From: Hydrangea macrophylla
Lineage: Eukaryota > Streptophyta > Magnoliopsida > Cornales > Hydrangeaceae
Direction of reading: 5' to 3'
Length of the DNA: 64,000 bases
Assembly (NCBI GenBank): GCA_033977485.1
Contig: CM066987.1
Location: forward strand, 48,611,033-48,675,032
Part shown: in pieces, positions 54,669 to 64,000 of the stretch
Numbering within the stretch: position 1 is the first letter of the stretch
Layout of the letters: the number at the start of each line of letters is the position of its first letter
The notes under the pieces: generated by a model
The model's input: only the letters and a program-made list of their open reading frames with translations
Databases searched by the model: none
What the model was told of the DNA's origin: nothing
Program-made: the position numbers and the translations under genes

Positions 54669-56661
54669 TTCTCGTCAACAAGTTACCCACAACCATCTTT
54701 ATTAACTTAAAATCTAAAAACTTTTATTAAAAACAAAGAACATAATATTCAATACTCCTTATTATACAACAAAGATTCGAAATAGAATAACGAACATAAA
54801 GAAATAGAATCAAACGTCTACATACATCATGAAGAACAATCTCAAGCACATGCATAGTATAAACCAATAGAGTTTCTCATAAAATCGCACGTGTGTGATG
54901 AGGTAGTCAAGTGAACACGCGCATGTCATGAACTTGGAATATAACCCGGATAACCATCTAACTATGTCTTGACTACGAATCTCACAATGTCAATTACACT
55001 CTCAAATGAAACACTCAGAAACAGGTGTAATTTTTCTAATATATGTGAGTAAAGGAAATATATTTTCAAAACGATAAATGCTCACATATGACATGAAAAA
55101 GACGCATGACACGAAAGAACAGTAGTCTCATGGATAAGATGCCAATAATCAAAAGAAATTAATCATTACCATGTTTTAATCCCCTCCCATCATTTACATA
55201 TCCGAACCATGTTTCCTAGGATCAACTAGGACTTTTCAAAGGTTGTAATGTGGCTCCGGTAATGAAAAAGTATAGGACAGATATATCAGGTAGTTTCAGA
55301 ATGGCATTGTAAGGCATGTTCGATCTCTCTCATTCTTCTTCTACAAACTTTTCATCTTTTCTTTCTCTTCTTCCTTTTCATTCACTTTTCTTCTTTTCTT
55401 TCTTTTTTTTTTTTTTTTTTCAACCTTCTCTTCTTTATTTTGTTATCTTTTCTTTATTCTTTTCCTCCTTGTTCAAATGATTATTCATCGAATACCAAGC
55501 AACTACCCCAATAGCATCTTATTTTCTTCTTCTCAATCAACACATCGCCTTAATACTACTAAAAGTTGATCACTCTTCCAGTGGTATACTCCAAGTTGAT
55601 CAAGTTGGAGCTTTTAAAGAGGATAATGGTGAACAAAGAAAAAGAGGCATTGTAATGGCTCAAGGGGCGAACTAAGGAAATTTATAATTTATCGGTCGGC
55701 ACTAAACAAAGAAGGCCTAAAATCATTTCCTAGGGTAATACGGTTCTTCAATGTTTACGACGGAAGATTATTTAGCATGGTAACAAATATTTTAACTTGA
55801 CTATCAACCAAAACAAGAATAATGAGACTAATCAACAAGTTAATGCGCTATTTCAATGAAATTCGATAATATGTACTTATAACCCTCGAAAAAGAAAAGA
55901 TAGGCTCAAAACCTCACCGGGTCTAGTCTCCACCATGTGTTATCTAGAAATCTGAATCATATTATAGTTCACATCAAACATGTATTCAAGCGACTACGTG
56001 TAGTGCATAGGTTTATGTGCAAATCTATGATATAAAACTACGATTCAAACAATACATAACTTAAAACGTTACATCATAACTTCAGCAAATGTTTAATCAC
56101 ATCTTCCCTTGTTTACCATTCTATAACAATTCAAAGTTCTCTATCAAAAAGTATCAAATTGATATTGCAAAAACGTCGGTAACATCGTTTATTTAAACAC
56201 ACTTATTACAAAATTTTAAAATTTTAGTGCATAATAACGTGCATGTGTGTGCATACCCCCAAACCTAAACCTTTCATTGTCCCCAATGAAACAATAAAAC
56301 GAAATAAAGGAGAGTACATAAGATAGGAACGATAATACCTCGATTTCGACAATGGCAAACAGGTGAACACAAAGGAATATAACAATAAAGTTCAATGTTA
56401 CCTGTGACTACTAGATAAATGAAAAGAACTTCAAAAGAATAGTAAAAGGAAATGAAACCAAAATTTAACAAATAAATCTAAAATCTAAGTTAAACTAAAC
56501 TAAACTAGCAAAAGGAAAAGACATAAAACGAAAAAGTATAAATATAATAAGGAAAACATTAACTAACTCGATCTAAAATGGCGTAATAAACAAAAACATT
56601 ATCAGAACAAGTACGGGGGAAAGATACAGAAAAGAAAAGAAAATATGCAGAAATGGGGGAA

Positions 56662-56706
56662 TCGCGCGCGCGGTCCGCGCGAGCGGCCGTCGCGCGCGCG
56701 AATTTC

Positions 56707-56739
<33 letters not shown>

Positions 56740-56911
56740 CTTCTGAAAGTAAAACTTTCTCGCGCGAGCGAGGTGCCTCGCGCCCGCGAAATCAGGCGCG
56801 AGGAACTACTGAGGGCTCATAAAAGAGAAAACAAAGAAAAACATCTAAGGGGCAATCTCGCGCCAGCGGGCCGCGCGAGCGATGTCTCGCGCGAGCGGGC
56901 CGCGCGCGCGA
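56662..56911. repeat. Internal GC-rich palindrome cluster of E
   Basis: Two groups (56662-56702 and 56759-56911) of TCGCGCGCGCG, CCGCGCGAGCGG, CTCGCGCGAGCG and CGCGCCAGCGGG phrases, split by a T run. It starts about 200 bp downstream of the gag-protease stop. A1 and A2 also carry internal clusters downstream of their coding part. Confidence 0.7.
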
Positions 56912-57112
56912 GATTGGTCTTTTTCATTGTGTGGCTAAAATTATGTAAATACTATTAAAATAAATTAATTCCAACCCCCAAACCTATCTAGAATGTCCAA
57001 AACAGACATAAACAGACCCAAAAACAAAGAAAAACGAACGAAATAAAGCTTGGGTTGCCTCCCAAGAAGCGCTAACTTTTACGTCTTTAGCTAGACCTTT
57101 CTAGCATAAGAC

Positions 57113-59815
57113 TCATGGAGGCCGTATATCGGACTGTGTACCCCTAAGGATGTCAGGAAGAGCTCGATGGTAAGCAGAAATTACGTCGCTTTGAATTAAT
57201 TCAATCGACGGTTTGTCAGTATGTTCAAATCGATTTCTTACCTTTCGAGTAGATTCCACATTAGGGTCCACGGGATTAGGATTCATCCACTCATCATCGT
57301 CTGCTATATTGTTTTCCCCACTCACATTTATTTCTTTGGTAGGCTCAATATTCCGTGTTACCTCACCTTCCGACTCACATAGGTAATCGTCGTCTTTAGG
57401 AGGTTGATCCATAGCATTAAAAACGTTTAATTTTAAATTCATGTTTCCAAACGACACTTTCATCACCCCTGTTCTACAATTGACACGTGCGTTGGCCGTG
57501 GCTAAGAATGGACGGCCTAGAATGACAGGAGTGTGTTTTCTAGCATCTAGCACGGGCTCAGTGTCAAGGACCATGAAATCAACAGGATAATAGCATTTAT
57601 CAACCTTTACTAGAACATCCTCGACGATTCCTCTAGGTACTTTGACGGAACGATCCGCTAATTGTATTGTAGCGGCCGTAGGTTTAAGTTCACCTAGACC
57701 TAGTTGTTTATAGACATGATAAGGTATAAGATTAACACTAGCTCCTAAGTCAAGGAGCGCCCTATGAATGATAGTGTCACCTATGACACATGAAATCGTA
57801 GGCGTACCTGGATCTTTATATTTTGGAGGAGCGTGTTGGAATATAGAGCTTACTTTTTCCGTGAGGAAGACCTTTTTAGGAGTATGACTCCGTATTTTGC
57901 GCTTTTGAGTACATAGGTCTTTTAAACATTTAGCATAAGCGGGAATCTGTTTAATAGCATCGAGGAAAGGAATATTGATTTTAACTTGTTTAAACACCTC
58001 GAGTATATCCTCAACCCTAGACTTTTTATTTGTAAGATTAGACGGTTCCTCAACGTTTGGTGGATATGGCATTCTAGGAGTATAATTCGTTGGGACCGAT
58101 TCTTTGCCGTTCTTATTTTGGCTCATGTCCTCACCCGTCTCTTTATTAGAGTTAATATTCATACCTTTCACATTCTTATTCGGAATTTCTATTACCTCCT
58201 CCTCTCGGGTAGTCAACCTAGTTGAGACGGCGTTCACTTGTTCATTCGACCCCTTAACCTCATATTGTCCCTTAGGATTTTGGATTGTTTGACTAGGCAA
58301 CGTCCCCTCGTTTCTACGACTTACTACAGTAGCTAGTTGTCCCATTTGGGATTCAAGCTTCGCAATGGATTGCGTATGAGAGTGCACTATTTGTGCTTGT
58401 GCCTGTACTTGCGTTTCAATAGTCTTAAGGGACGCCAACACCTTTTCCTCAAAAATATTACCCCTTGAAGGATTCGAATTAGGAGGCGGTTGTTGGTATT
58501 GATTAGGTTGAAACTGAGGTCGATACGCATTTGGAAAATTAGTCGCCTCATTGGGATTATTATTATTATTTTTCCACGAGAAGTTAGGATGGTTTCTCCA
58601 TGGCGCATCCGGATTATTAGTAGTTGCATTATAGTTATTTCGTGGGTATTGTTGAATAGAATTAATGTGTTGCTCCACGAATTCCGGGAATTGACTCGCC
58701 GATGGACATGCAAGTATCGAATGTGAAGGATCAGAACATAATGCACAAATTTCACGAGCGGGTGGGGCTGTCGTTTGGTTCATTGTTAAAAGTCGGTCAA
58801 GTTTGTTAGATAGTTCTTTTATTTCAATTGATTGACTTGACTCGAATTTTACATCCCTCTTAGGTTGATTAAGATATCCTTCCGAACGGACAGACACCGT
58901 TTGGTGCATTGAATTCTCGCTTAACGTTTCAAACATTTTCCAGGCCTCGTCGGCGCTTTTGTGTAGGAAGGTTCCCGCACAAACGGCATCGACGGTATTC
59001 CTAACAGAGGGAATAAGCCCCTCATAAAAGACCTGAACAAGTTGCCACTTAGGGACTTGATGATGTGGACACGAGCGTAGTAATTCTTTAAATTTTTCCC
59101 ACGTGTCGTAAAGTGATTCCCCATCTTGCATTACAAAATTGGTTATTGATTTTCTTATCTGGTTTGTACGCATAATTGGGAAAAACTTTTGTAAAAATGC
59201 GGTGTGTAAGTCTTCCCATGTTCTAATTGTGTTTGGCTCCAAAGATTGGAGCCAATATTTAGCTTTGTCCTTTAATGAGAATGGAAAGAGCCGCATTTTT
59301 AGTTCACCATCAGTAAGATTTTGGATTTTCAACGTAGAGCATATGTCCTGAAAACCTCCTAAGTGTTTATAAGGGTCTTCATTTAGACGGCCATGGAATG
59401 ATGGAAGTAGCGAGATGGTAGACGACTTTATCTCAAAGTGAGATGCCGTCGCCTCCGGTAATTCAATACACGTTTGTGGCGTGTAAGTCGTCGGAATAAA
59501 ATAATCTTTAAGTGGAGGAGGTGGAGGGATATTATGATTATTCATATTATCTCCGTTATTTTGATTGTTATTGTTATTGTTGCCAATGTCTGCCATTTTA
59601 ATCGGTTCTATGTTATTAAAGCGTGGTTTCTTTAGTTTTTGAAGAGTACTACGTATTTCGGACTCAAATAAAGACGTTGGTTTTGGTGTCAAATCGTCGT
59701 TTATTACAAACCTAGTTCCAGAAGTTAAATTTGAAGACTTGTTAAGTCTTAATGTACGTTCAAGTTCAGAGTTTAAAGGTTGTAATTCCGGTTTGTTTGA
59801 ACGTGTACCTAACAT
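57113..59815 (-). CDS. gag-pro: Gag-protease polyprotein of element E
   Basis: Intact 900-residue ORF. Residues about 75-110 are Asn/Pro-rich; about 120-300 form the Athila capsid domain (LPSFHGRLNEDPYKHL, RLFPFSLKDKAKYWL, WEKFKELLRSCPHH). One CCHC knuckle, CALCSDPSHSILAC, is at 357-370. Then an Asn/Gln-rich linker, a coiled-coil-like stretch (ASLKTIETQVQAQAQIVHSH), the VFKQVKINIPFLDAI segment and an aspartic protease with LLDLGASVNLIPYHVYKQ (catalytic Asp 689) and VILGRPFLA. The protein stops about 130 residues after the protease with an acidic tail and no RT. It should form particles and cut Gag, but not copy or integrate DNA. The ATG follows a TTTCTTTTCTTTTAG acceptor-like sequence by three bases. 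Confidence 0.95.
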   Translation of the reverse strand: MLGTRSNKPELQPLNSELERTLRLNKSSNLTSGTRFVINDDLTPKPTSLFESEIRSTLQKLKKPRFNNIEPIKMADIGNNNNNNQNNGDNMNNHNIPPPPPLKDYFIPTTYTPQTCIELPEATASHFEIKSSTISLLPSFHGRLNEDPYKHLGGFQDICSTLKIQNLTDGELKMRLFPFSLKDKAKYWLQSLEPNTIRTWEDLHTAFLQKFFPIMRTNQIRKSITNFVMQDGESLYDTWEKFKELLRSCPHHQVPKWQLVQVFYEGLIPSVRNTVDAVCAGTFLHKSADEAWKMFETLSENSMHQTVSVRSEGYLNQPKRDVKFESSQSIEIKELSNKLDRLLTMNQTTAPPAREICALCSDPSHSILACPSASQFPEFVEQHINSIQQYPRNNYNATTNNPDAPWRNHPNFSWKNNNNNPNEATNFPNAYRPQFQPNQYQQPPPNSNPSRGNIFEEKVLASLKTIETQVQAQAQIVHSHTQSIAKLESQMGQLATVVSRRNEGTLPSQTIQNPKGQYEVKGSNEQVNAVSTRLTTREEEVIEIPNKNVKGMNINSNKETGEDMSQNKNGKESVPTNYTPRMPYPPNVEEPSNLTNKKSRVEDILEVFKQVKINIPFLDAIKQIPAYAKCLKDLCTQKRKIRSHTPKKVFLTEKVSSIFQHAPPKYKDPGTPTISCVIGDTIIHRALLDLGASVNLIPYHVYKQLGLGELKPTAATIQLADRSVKVPRGIVEDVLVKVDKCYYPVDFMVLDTEPVLDARKHTPVILGRPFLATANARVNCRTGVMKVSFGNMNLKLNVFNAMDQPPKDDDYLCESEGEVTRNIEPTKEINVSGENNIADDDEWMNPNPVDPNVESTRKVRNRFEHTDKPSIELIQSDVISAYHRALPDILRGTQSDIRPP

Positions 59816-60277
59816 AAACTAAAAGAAAAGAAAAGAAATTAAAAACAAAGACTGGCTCAACTAAAAAAAAAAAACAAATAGCAAGCAATCACGCAACTAA
59901 GATAACAAGCACTCAACTACTATGATGCATGAATATTATCCTGTAATGCAATGACCGCGTCAAGCCCAGCGCCCTGGGTTTCCTAGCTAATGCAGTGCAA
60001 TTAACCTTAAACTAATGCAAATAGTGCGTCACAGCGCCCTGACTTACAGCGGTTTAAAGCGAATTCCAAAGGAAGCAATTTATTTAATTTTATTTCTTTT
60101 TTTATTTGCGTAAGCTCCTTTGATGTAATTAGCTGCTCCACTCGGAAACGTTGACTACAAAATAAAAAAAACAAGTTAGTAACTAAAAACAAAAACAGAA
60201 AATAAGAAAAATAAAAACTAATTTAATATTTACGAATTAACTAAACTACGATTATAAAACTAAGAGTAGTAATGCAA

Positions 60278-60295
60278 TCCCCGGCAACGGCGCCA
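60278..60295 (-). other. Primer-binding site, tRNA-Asp (E), perfect
   Basis: Minus strand TGGCGCCGTTGCCGGGGA, an exact 18-base match to the complement of a plant tRNA-Asp 3' end, five bases inside the LTR. The leader between it and gag (59816-60277) has no ORF. Confidence 0.93.
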
Positions 60296-60300
60296 AAAAT

Positions 60301-61663
60301 TGATGTTGTCAGAATCAAGATATAAAAGTATTCTTTACTTTTCAAAGGATTTGCAGTGTGGAAGTAAAGGTCGAACCCACAGAGATTGATTACTACAGCA
60401 ACTTAATTTTAAAACCTAAGTCTAATTAATTAGGAAAAACGGATTTTGATTTGGATTTAATTAAACTAAGAACATAAAAGTAAATCTAAACTATGAAAGC
60501 AATTAAAAGTGTTTTTAATGAATGTTTAAGGGAACCTAGGATTACAAATCCACCTACTAGCTTCATAATAGGAATATCTATGAATTACTTTAGCTTATTA
60601 CGTTGGATGAATATGGGGAATTGTAGCTACAAGCCCAATTCCTCCGACAAGAAGATAATCATGGTTCAAGCACCAACATAATCCATCTGCGGATAGCACG
60701 AATTATCTCACACTAAACTAGGGTTGTGATCTAATCCGTCTAACCTAGGCATGGACTATTCGGATACTTGATAGCACGAATCAATAAAGCACCATCACAT
60801 GTAAACAACCTAAACAAGCACAGCGAGAATAGATCGTTGAGCACATCACAGTCAAAATAGATCTAAGACAAGAATAAATTCTGAAAGCAATGATTTAATC
60901 AATGTAAGTACGATTTATTTATAAAATCCTCTAAACATGTGACTGTCATCCATACATAATAAAACTAAAATAAAAACATAAATAAAACCCTATTACTCAT
61001 CTAGGGCTTCATTGAAACCCTAGATCGATGATCTAAGCTGCCATAGAAGTAGTGATCGGCAAGTAGTTGATGGAGGAGGCCATGGAAATCCTTGGTCTTC
61101 TTCTTCTTCTCCTTGATTCTCCCTCTTCAAGGGCTGGAAGTGTGGTTGTAGAATGTGTGTATATTAATTGTCAACCCTCTAATTGAAGTAAAATAGAGTT
61201 TATATAGATTTACAACATGTTTTGGAAGCCTTTACAACTCGAAACGGACTGAAACTGATGTAATTTACAGTCTGGACGTCGTTTAGCAGTCTCGTTTGCA
61301 CAGGAGTCTTCAGTATACTGAAATACGCAACTTTGGTTTTTGGGCATATCGCGCGAGCGGGTCGCACGAGCGCGACTTTTGATCCTTCGCGCTCGGGGAT
61401 CGCGCGAGCGAATTATTGGGGGTCTCGCGCGAGCGGATCGCGCGCGCGACTTCTGGATTCTCGCGCCCGCGGACCGCGCGCGCGACATTGGTTTTTCAGC
61501 TTCTTTCTTGATGCTTTTTCACCCTGTTTAGCCTGGTTTAGTTGATTTCTTCCAAAACCTGTCAGAAACTAGAAAACAGAGTAAAAATATACAAAAACAG
61601 GATAAAAAGGTACTAACAAATGCTCGTTAAAGCGTATATTTAGGATTAGTTCTCTCCCGATAA
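60301..61663 (-). repeat. Element E 5' LTR (right)
   Basis: 1,363 bp, same length as the left LTR with three differences found. Acts as promoter for the minus-strand element: GC-rich cluster 61345-61485, TATA 61199-61206. Confidence 0.95.
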
Positions 61664-61668
61664 TTAAT

Positions 61669-62110
61669 TTTTTTTTTGTATTTTTTTCTTTTTTGCGAAA
61701 TTATGTACAAAGACGAGAAAGATCAGAATGTTATAAGCTATTACCTTGAGAAAAATGTCACAGATAGGGCCCGGGAGGTACGAGTTGAGTTTCGACTTAG
61801 AACACGCCTAAATAGACATCGACGATGAATCCAGAATAGCTGGAAAAAAAAACCACTAGTTCGGGCTGAATCAGATTCAAACTAAGTGAGGTGGGACCCA
61901 CGTGCTTGAAATCTGGCTAGAGTGGCCTAATAGAGCTTATAAAACTCCAAATAGGTCTGAAAAGTTGGATTTGGCAGAATCTAACCTCATCAGTGTGTCC
62001 GGAATGGTCCAATTAGCAAGGAAAAAGTGTCTATTAATCAAAAATCGGACCCGAAGTTGCAAAAATTTACAAAAAAACTCAGAGTGGGCCCAAGGGTGTA
62101 ACTTGGTTAC
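61669..62110. other. Host repeat continued after E, no gene
   Basis: T-rich start, then unique-looking sequence with no credible ORF. Probably the continuation of the 51816-53136 repeat, which E interrupts (target duplication TTAAT). Confidence 0.5.
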
Positions 62111-62960
62111 TACTCGATGATATGGACAGAATGCCACTTGACGGACTCACTCCTGATTCCTGGTGATGACATGAATAGGATTCTACTTGACAGACTTACT
62201 CCTGATTCCTGATGATAGATGATAATATGAGATGGATGGACTTATACCTAATGTTGATGATATGAATGGGATAGCACTTGATGGACTCACTCCTGATGCC
62301 TGATGATGGATGACGATATGATCAGGATGCCACTTGACGGACTCATACTTGAATGATGATCATAGAAGATGATGATATAAACAGGATACTGGTTGACAGA
62401 CTGACACCTGATTTGCTGATTCTTGGTGACAGGTGCTGATATGAATAAGATACCACTTGACGGACTCACACATGATGTTGGTAATAAATGATGATATGAT
62501 CATGATGCCACTTGATGGACCTAATTACTGATGACGATGTGAACAGGATCCCACTTGATGAACTCAATCCTGATTCTTGACGATAGATGATGATATTGAC
62601 ATGATGCCACTTGACAAACTCACACCTGATGATTAAGGATAGAATAGAATGCCACTTGATAGACTTACACTTGATGATTGAGGATAAAACAAGATGCCAC
62701 TTGACGGAATCACTCCTTAGATTGAATGGGATGTCCCTTAATGGACTCATTCCTAAGATTAAAGATATGAGCAGGATGCCCCTTGACAGACTCACTCCTA
62801 AGATTAAAGATGTGAACAAGATGCCATTTGACGGAGTCACTTCTGATTGTTGAGGAGGTGAACCAGATGCCACTTGTTGGACTCACTCCTGATTTTCGAT
62901 TGAGGATGTTAATAGGATGCCACTTAACGGACTTACTCCCAATGCTTGATAATGGAAACT
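62111..62960. repeat. Degenerate tandem repeats (ATGCCACTTGACGGACTCACTC)
   Basis: About 14 copies of a GATGCCACTTGACGGACTCA core, each followed by CTCCTGAT and a variable TGATGATAT-rich linker, spaced about 45-75 bp. The minus-strand PSSGILF-type frames are by-products. Such subrepeats are common inside Tat/Ogre-type LTRs. Confidence 0.85.
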
Positions 62961-63206
62961 GCTTGGTTGGGTATGTTCAGATTATTCTTGGAAAGTCAAT
63001 CGAGATCTGAGATGTGAGCTTAAAGTTTTGGGGATTCTCCTATTCATTTTGAGCTTTGAATTTTTCCTAATTATGGAAGTGAATAGTGGATAGTGGCTGC
63101 TTAGGGTCTCATGCCTGATTTTGCTAACCTGAACATGCTGCTGCTTGGGGTCTCATGCCTGATGATTGATATGAATAGTGGAGAGATGCCACCTGATGCT
63201 TGCGAT
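62961..63206. other. Tail of host repeat
   Basis: A 23-bp direct repeat CTGCTTRGGGTCTCATGCCT at about 63097 and 63140, otherwise nothing recognised before LTR F. Confidence 0.5.
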
Positions 63207-63298
63207 TTTAATACCCACTATTTTCGTGTACTTTTATATACCTTTTGATATAAATAAAACTCAGTGTGCTTGACTTTACATTTCATGTCCTGCCTTTT

Positions 63299-63460
63299 TC
63301 AATCGATTGAACCTTCTTCAAGCGATTGAACCTGGGGCACATTCAATCGATTGAACTTTCGCAATCGATCAAACCCACTTCGATCGCTTGAAAAGCTGTC
63401 GACCTGAATCCATTACGTGGACCACTTTCAATCGATCAAACACACTTTCAATTGATCAAA
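63299..63460. promoter_or_regulatory. Palindrome cluster upstream of TATA (LTR F)
   Basis: Seven sites of one consensus: CAATCGATTGAA, CAAGCGATTGAA, CAATCGATTGAA, CAATCGATCAAA, CGATCGCTTGAA, CAATCGATCAAA, CAATTGATCAAA. Ends 58 bp before the TATA box. Mixes the T-type (CAATCGATTG) and A-type (CGATCGAA) spellings. Confidence 0.6.
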
Positions 63461-63517
63461 AGTGACTGAACTTGAATGCCAAGTTTATTTTCCACGGCTC
63501 TCATTCACCCTCCTCCC

Positions 63518-63527
63518 CTATATATAC
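63518..63527 (+). promoter_or_regulatory. TATA box of LTR F
   Basis: CTATATATAC after CCTCCC, identical to element T. Confidence 0.68.
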
Positions 63528-63878
63528 CCCCATATACTGAAAATCTATAGAGAGAGAGAGAGAGATTACATATATATACACACACACCAGTATACATATA
63601 CACTCAAAAACTCACACATACTCTCGGCTAGAGAAGGTGAAGAAGAAGAAGAAGAAAGAGAGCAGAAGGAGAGAAATAGAAGGAGGGAAAAGAGGGAGGA
63701 GGACACACCCGAGCACCACCCGCGGGCATCCTGAGCTTGTCGGTGTCACCGAACTTTATAGTGAGTCTATATACTCACTTAATAGCTAGATATGTTGTTA
63801 TATATATGTTTTAGCAAGAAAGAATGGCCCTGAATGTGCATAGGAGGTCCAGTTCAGTTTGAGAATAAAACCACTTTT

Positions 63879-64000
63879 CAATCAATCGAACTTGGTTTCG
63901 ATCGATTGAACACAAACCGTTCTCGATCGATTGAACTTACTTTAATCAATCGAAATTTAATTTTTTCAATCGATTGAAATGACTTCAATCGATTGAACAT
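63879..64000. promoter_or_regulatory. Second palindrome cluster (LTR F), cut by window end
   Basis: CAATCAATCGAAC, TCGATCGATTGAAC, TCGATCGATTGAAC, AATCAATCGAAA, CAATCGATTGAAA and CAATCGATTGAAC, about 20 bp apart, starting about 361 bp downstream of the TATA box. Confidence 0.6.

Larger units (their letters stand above)
54505..57112 (-). other. Element E 3' internal noncoding region
   Basis: 2.6 kb between the gag-protease stop and the 3' LTR, without credible ORFs, where pol and env would be. It contains the polypurine tract TTTGGGGGTG (54505-54514, minus), the block shared with A2 (54585-54668), a pyrimidine-rich stretch with 20 or more T (about 55320-55480), a T run of about 29 near 56710-56739 and a GC-rich palindrome cluster (56662-56911). 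Confidence 0.78.
53142..61663 (-). mobile_element. Element E: young gag-protease Athila derivative
   Basis: 8,522-bp minus-strand element with two 1,363-bp LTRs (53142-54504 and 60301-61663), a perfect tRNA-Asp primer site, a single intact gag-protease ORF, a polypurine tract, and TTAAT duplications (53137-53141 and 61664-61668). No RT, RNase H or integrase. I find three LTR differences (54207/61366, 54237/61396, 54503/61662), about 0.2%, so it inserted recently and must have been mobilised by proteins from another element. The last difference changes the terminal CA to AA in the right LTR. Confidence 0.94.
63207..64000 (+). repeat. LTR F, partial (relative of element T)
   Basis: Starts near TTTTAATACCC (T: TGTAATACCC) and follows the T LTR order: palindrome cluster (63299-63460), TATA box (63518-63527), GA/TA/CA microsatellites, GA-rich leader, hairpin with GTGAGT (63760-63779) and second palindrome cluster (from 63879), cut by the window end. 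Sequence similarity to T is patchy but the order is the same. Exact left end and target duplication not determined. Confidence 0.75.

Noticed and set aside
62287..62873. Minus-strand PSSGILF repeat ORFs
   Set aside because: By-product of the degenerate tandem repeat. No conserved frame length.

Overview
This window is nested transposable-element DNA from a flowering plant, probably pericentromeric or other heterochromatin. Evidence: Ty3/gypsy long terminal repeats (LTRs) primed by plant tRNA-Asp and initiator tRNA-Met, Athila-lineage gag-pol with an env-like gene, a plant-mobile-domain (PMD) gene fragment, and a long 32-bp minisatellite. The sequence does not identify the species. I see no rRNA or tRNA gene and no intact host gene. 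Only two long reading frames look intact: gag at 4281-5423 and gag-protease at 57113-59815 (minus), both in very young non-autonomous elements.

Layout. 1-1229 and 9062-16894 are one degenerate 32-bp minisatellite array, split by element T (1230-9056), a gag-only LTR element with 2,412-bp LTRs and target duplication AGAGT. The array is cut at 16895 by Athila-like element A1, whose 3' end is lost. A1 is interrupted at 28255 by element D (minus strand), an old tRNA-Met-primed relative of T. D's left LTR is itself interrupted by a second, fuller Athila copy, A2 (31247-45924, target duplication TCCGG). D resumes at 45925 and stops abruptly at 50583. Then come a PMD pseudogene (50584-51815), a repeat resembling a Tat/Ogre-type LTR (about 51816-53136), the young minus-strand gag-protease Athila derivative E (53142-61663, target duplication TTAAT), the rest of the host repeat with internal subrepeats (61669-63206), and the start of another LTR, F (63207 to the window end), related to T.

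Relative order from nesting and LTR divergence: minisatellite, then A1, then D, then A2. T and E are by far the youngest: I count 6 LTR differences in 2,412 bp and 3 in 1,363 bp. T, E and D lack a usable polymerase and would need proteins from elsewhere; A1 and A2 carry all pol domains but many stops and frameshifts.

The strongest unexplained signal is a shared promoter layout. LTRs of two different lineages (T/F, tRNA-Met primed; A1/A2, tRNA-Asp primed) each carry a cluster of short CG-centred palindromes (AATCGATT, TTCGATCGATCGAA and variants) 58-70 bp upstream of the TATA box, and a second cluster about 360-436 bp downstream of it. E has a GC-only version (CTCGCGCGAG) upstream of its TATA box. 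Other points: conserved spliced accessory ORFs between pol and env in A1/A2, a noncoding block conserved between A2 and E near the polypurine tract, a hairpin over a splice-donor-like site in T and F, and higher-order tandem repeats inside D's LTR.
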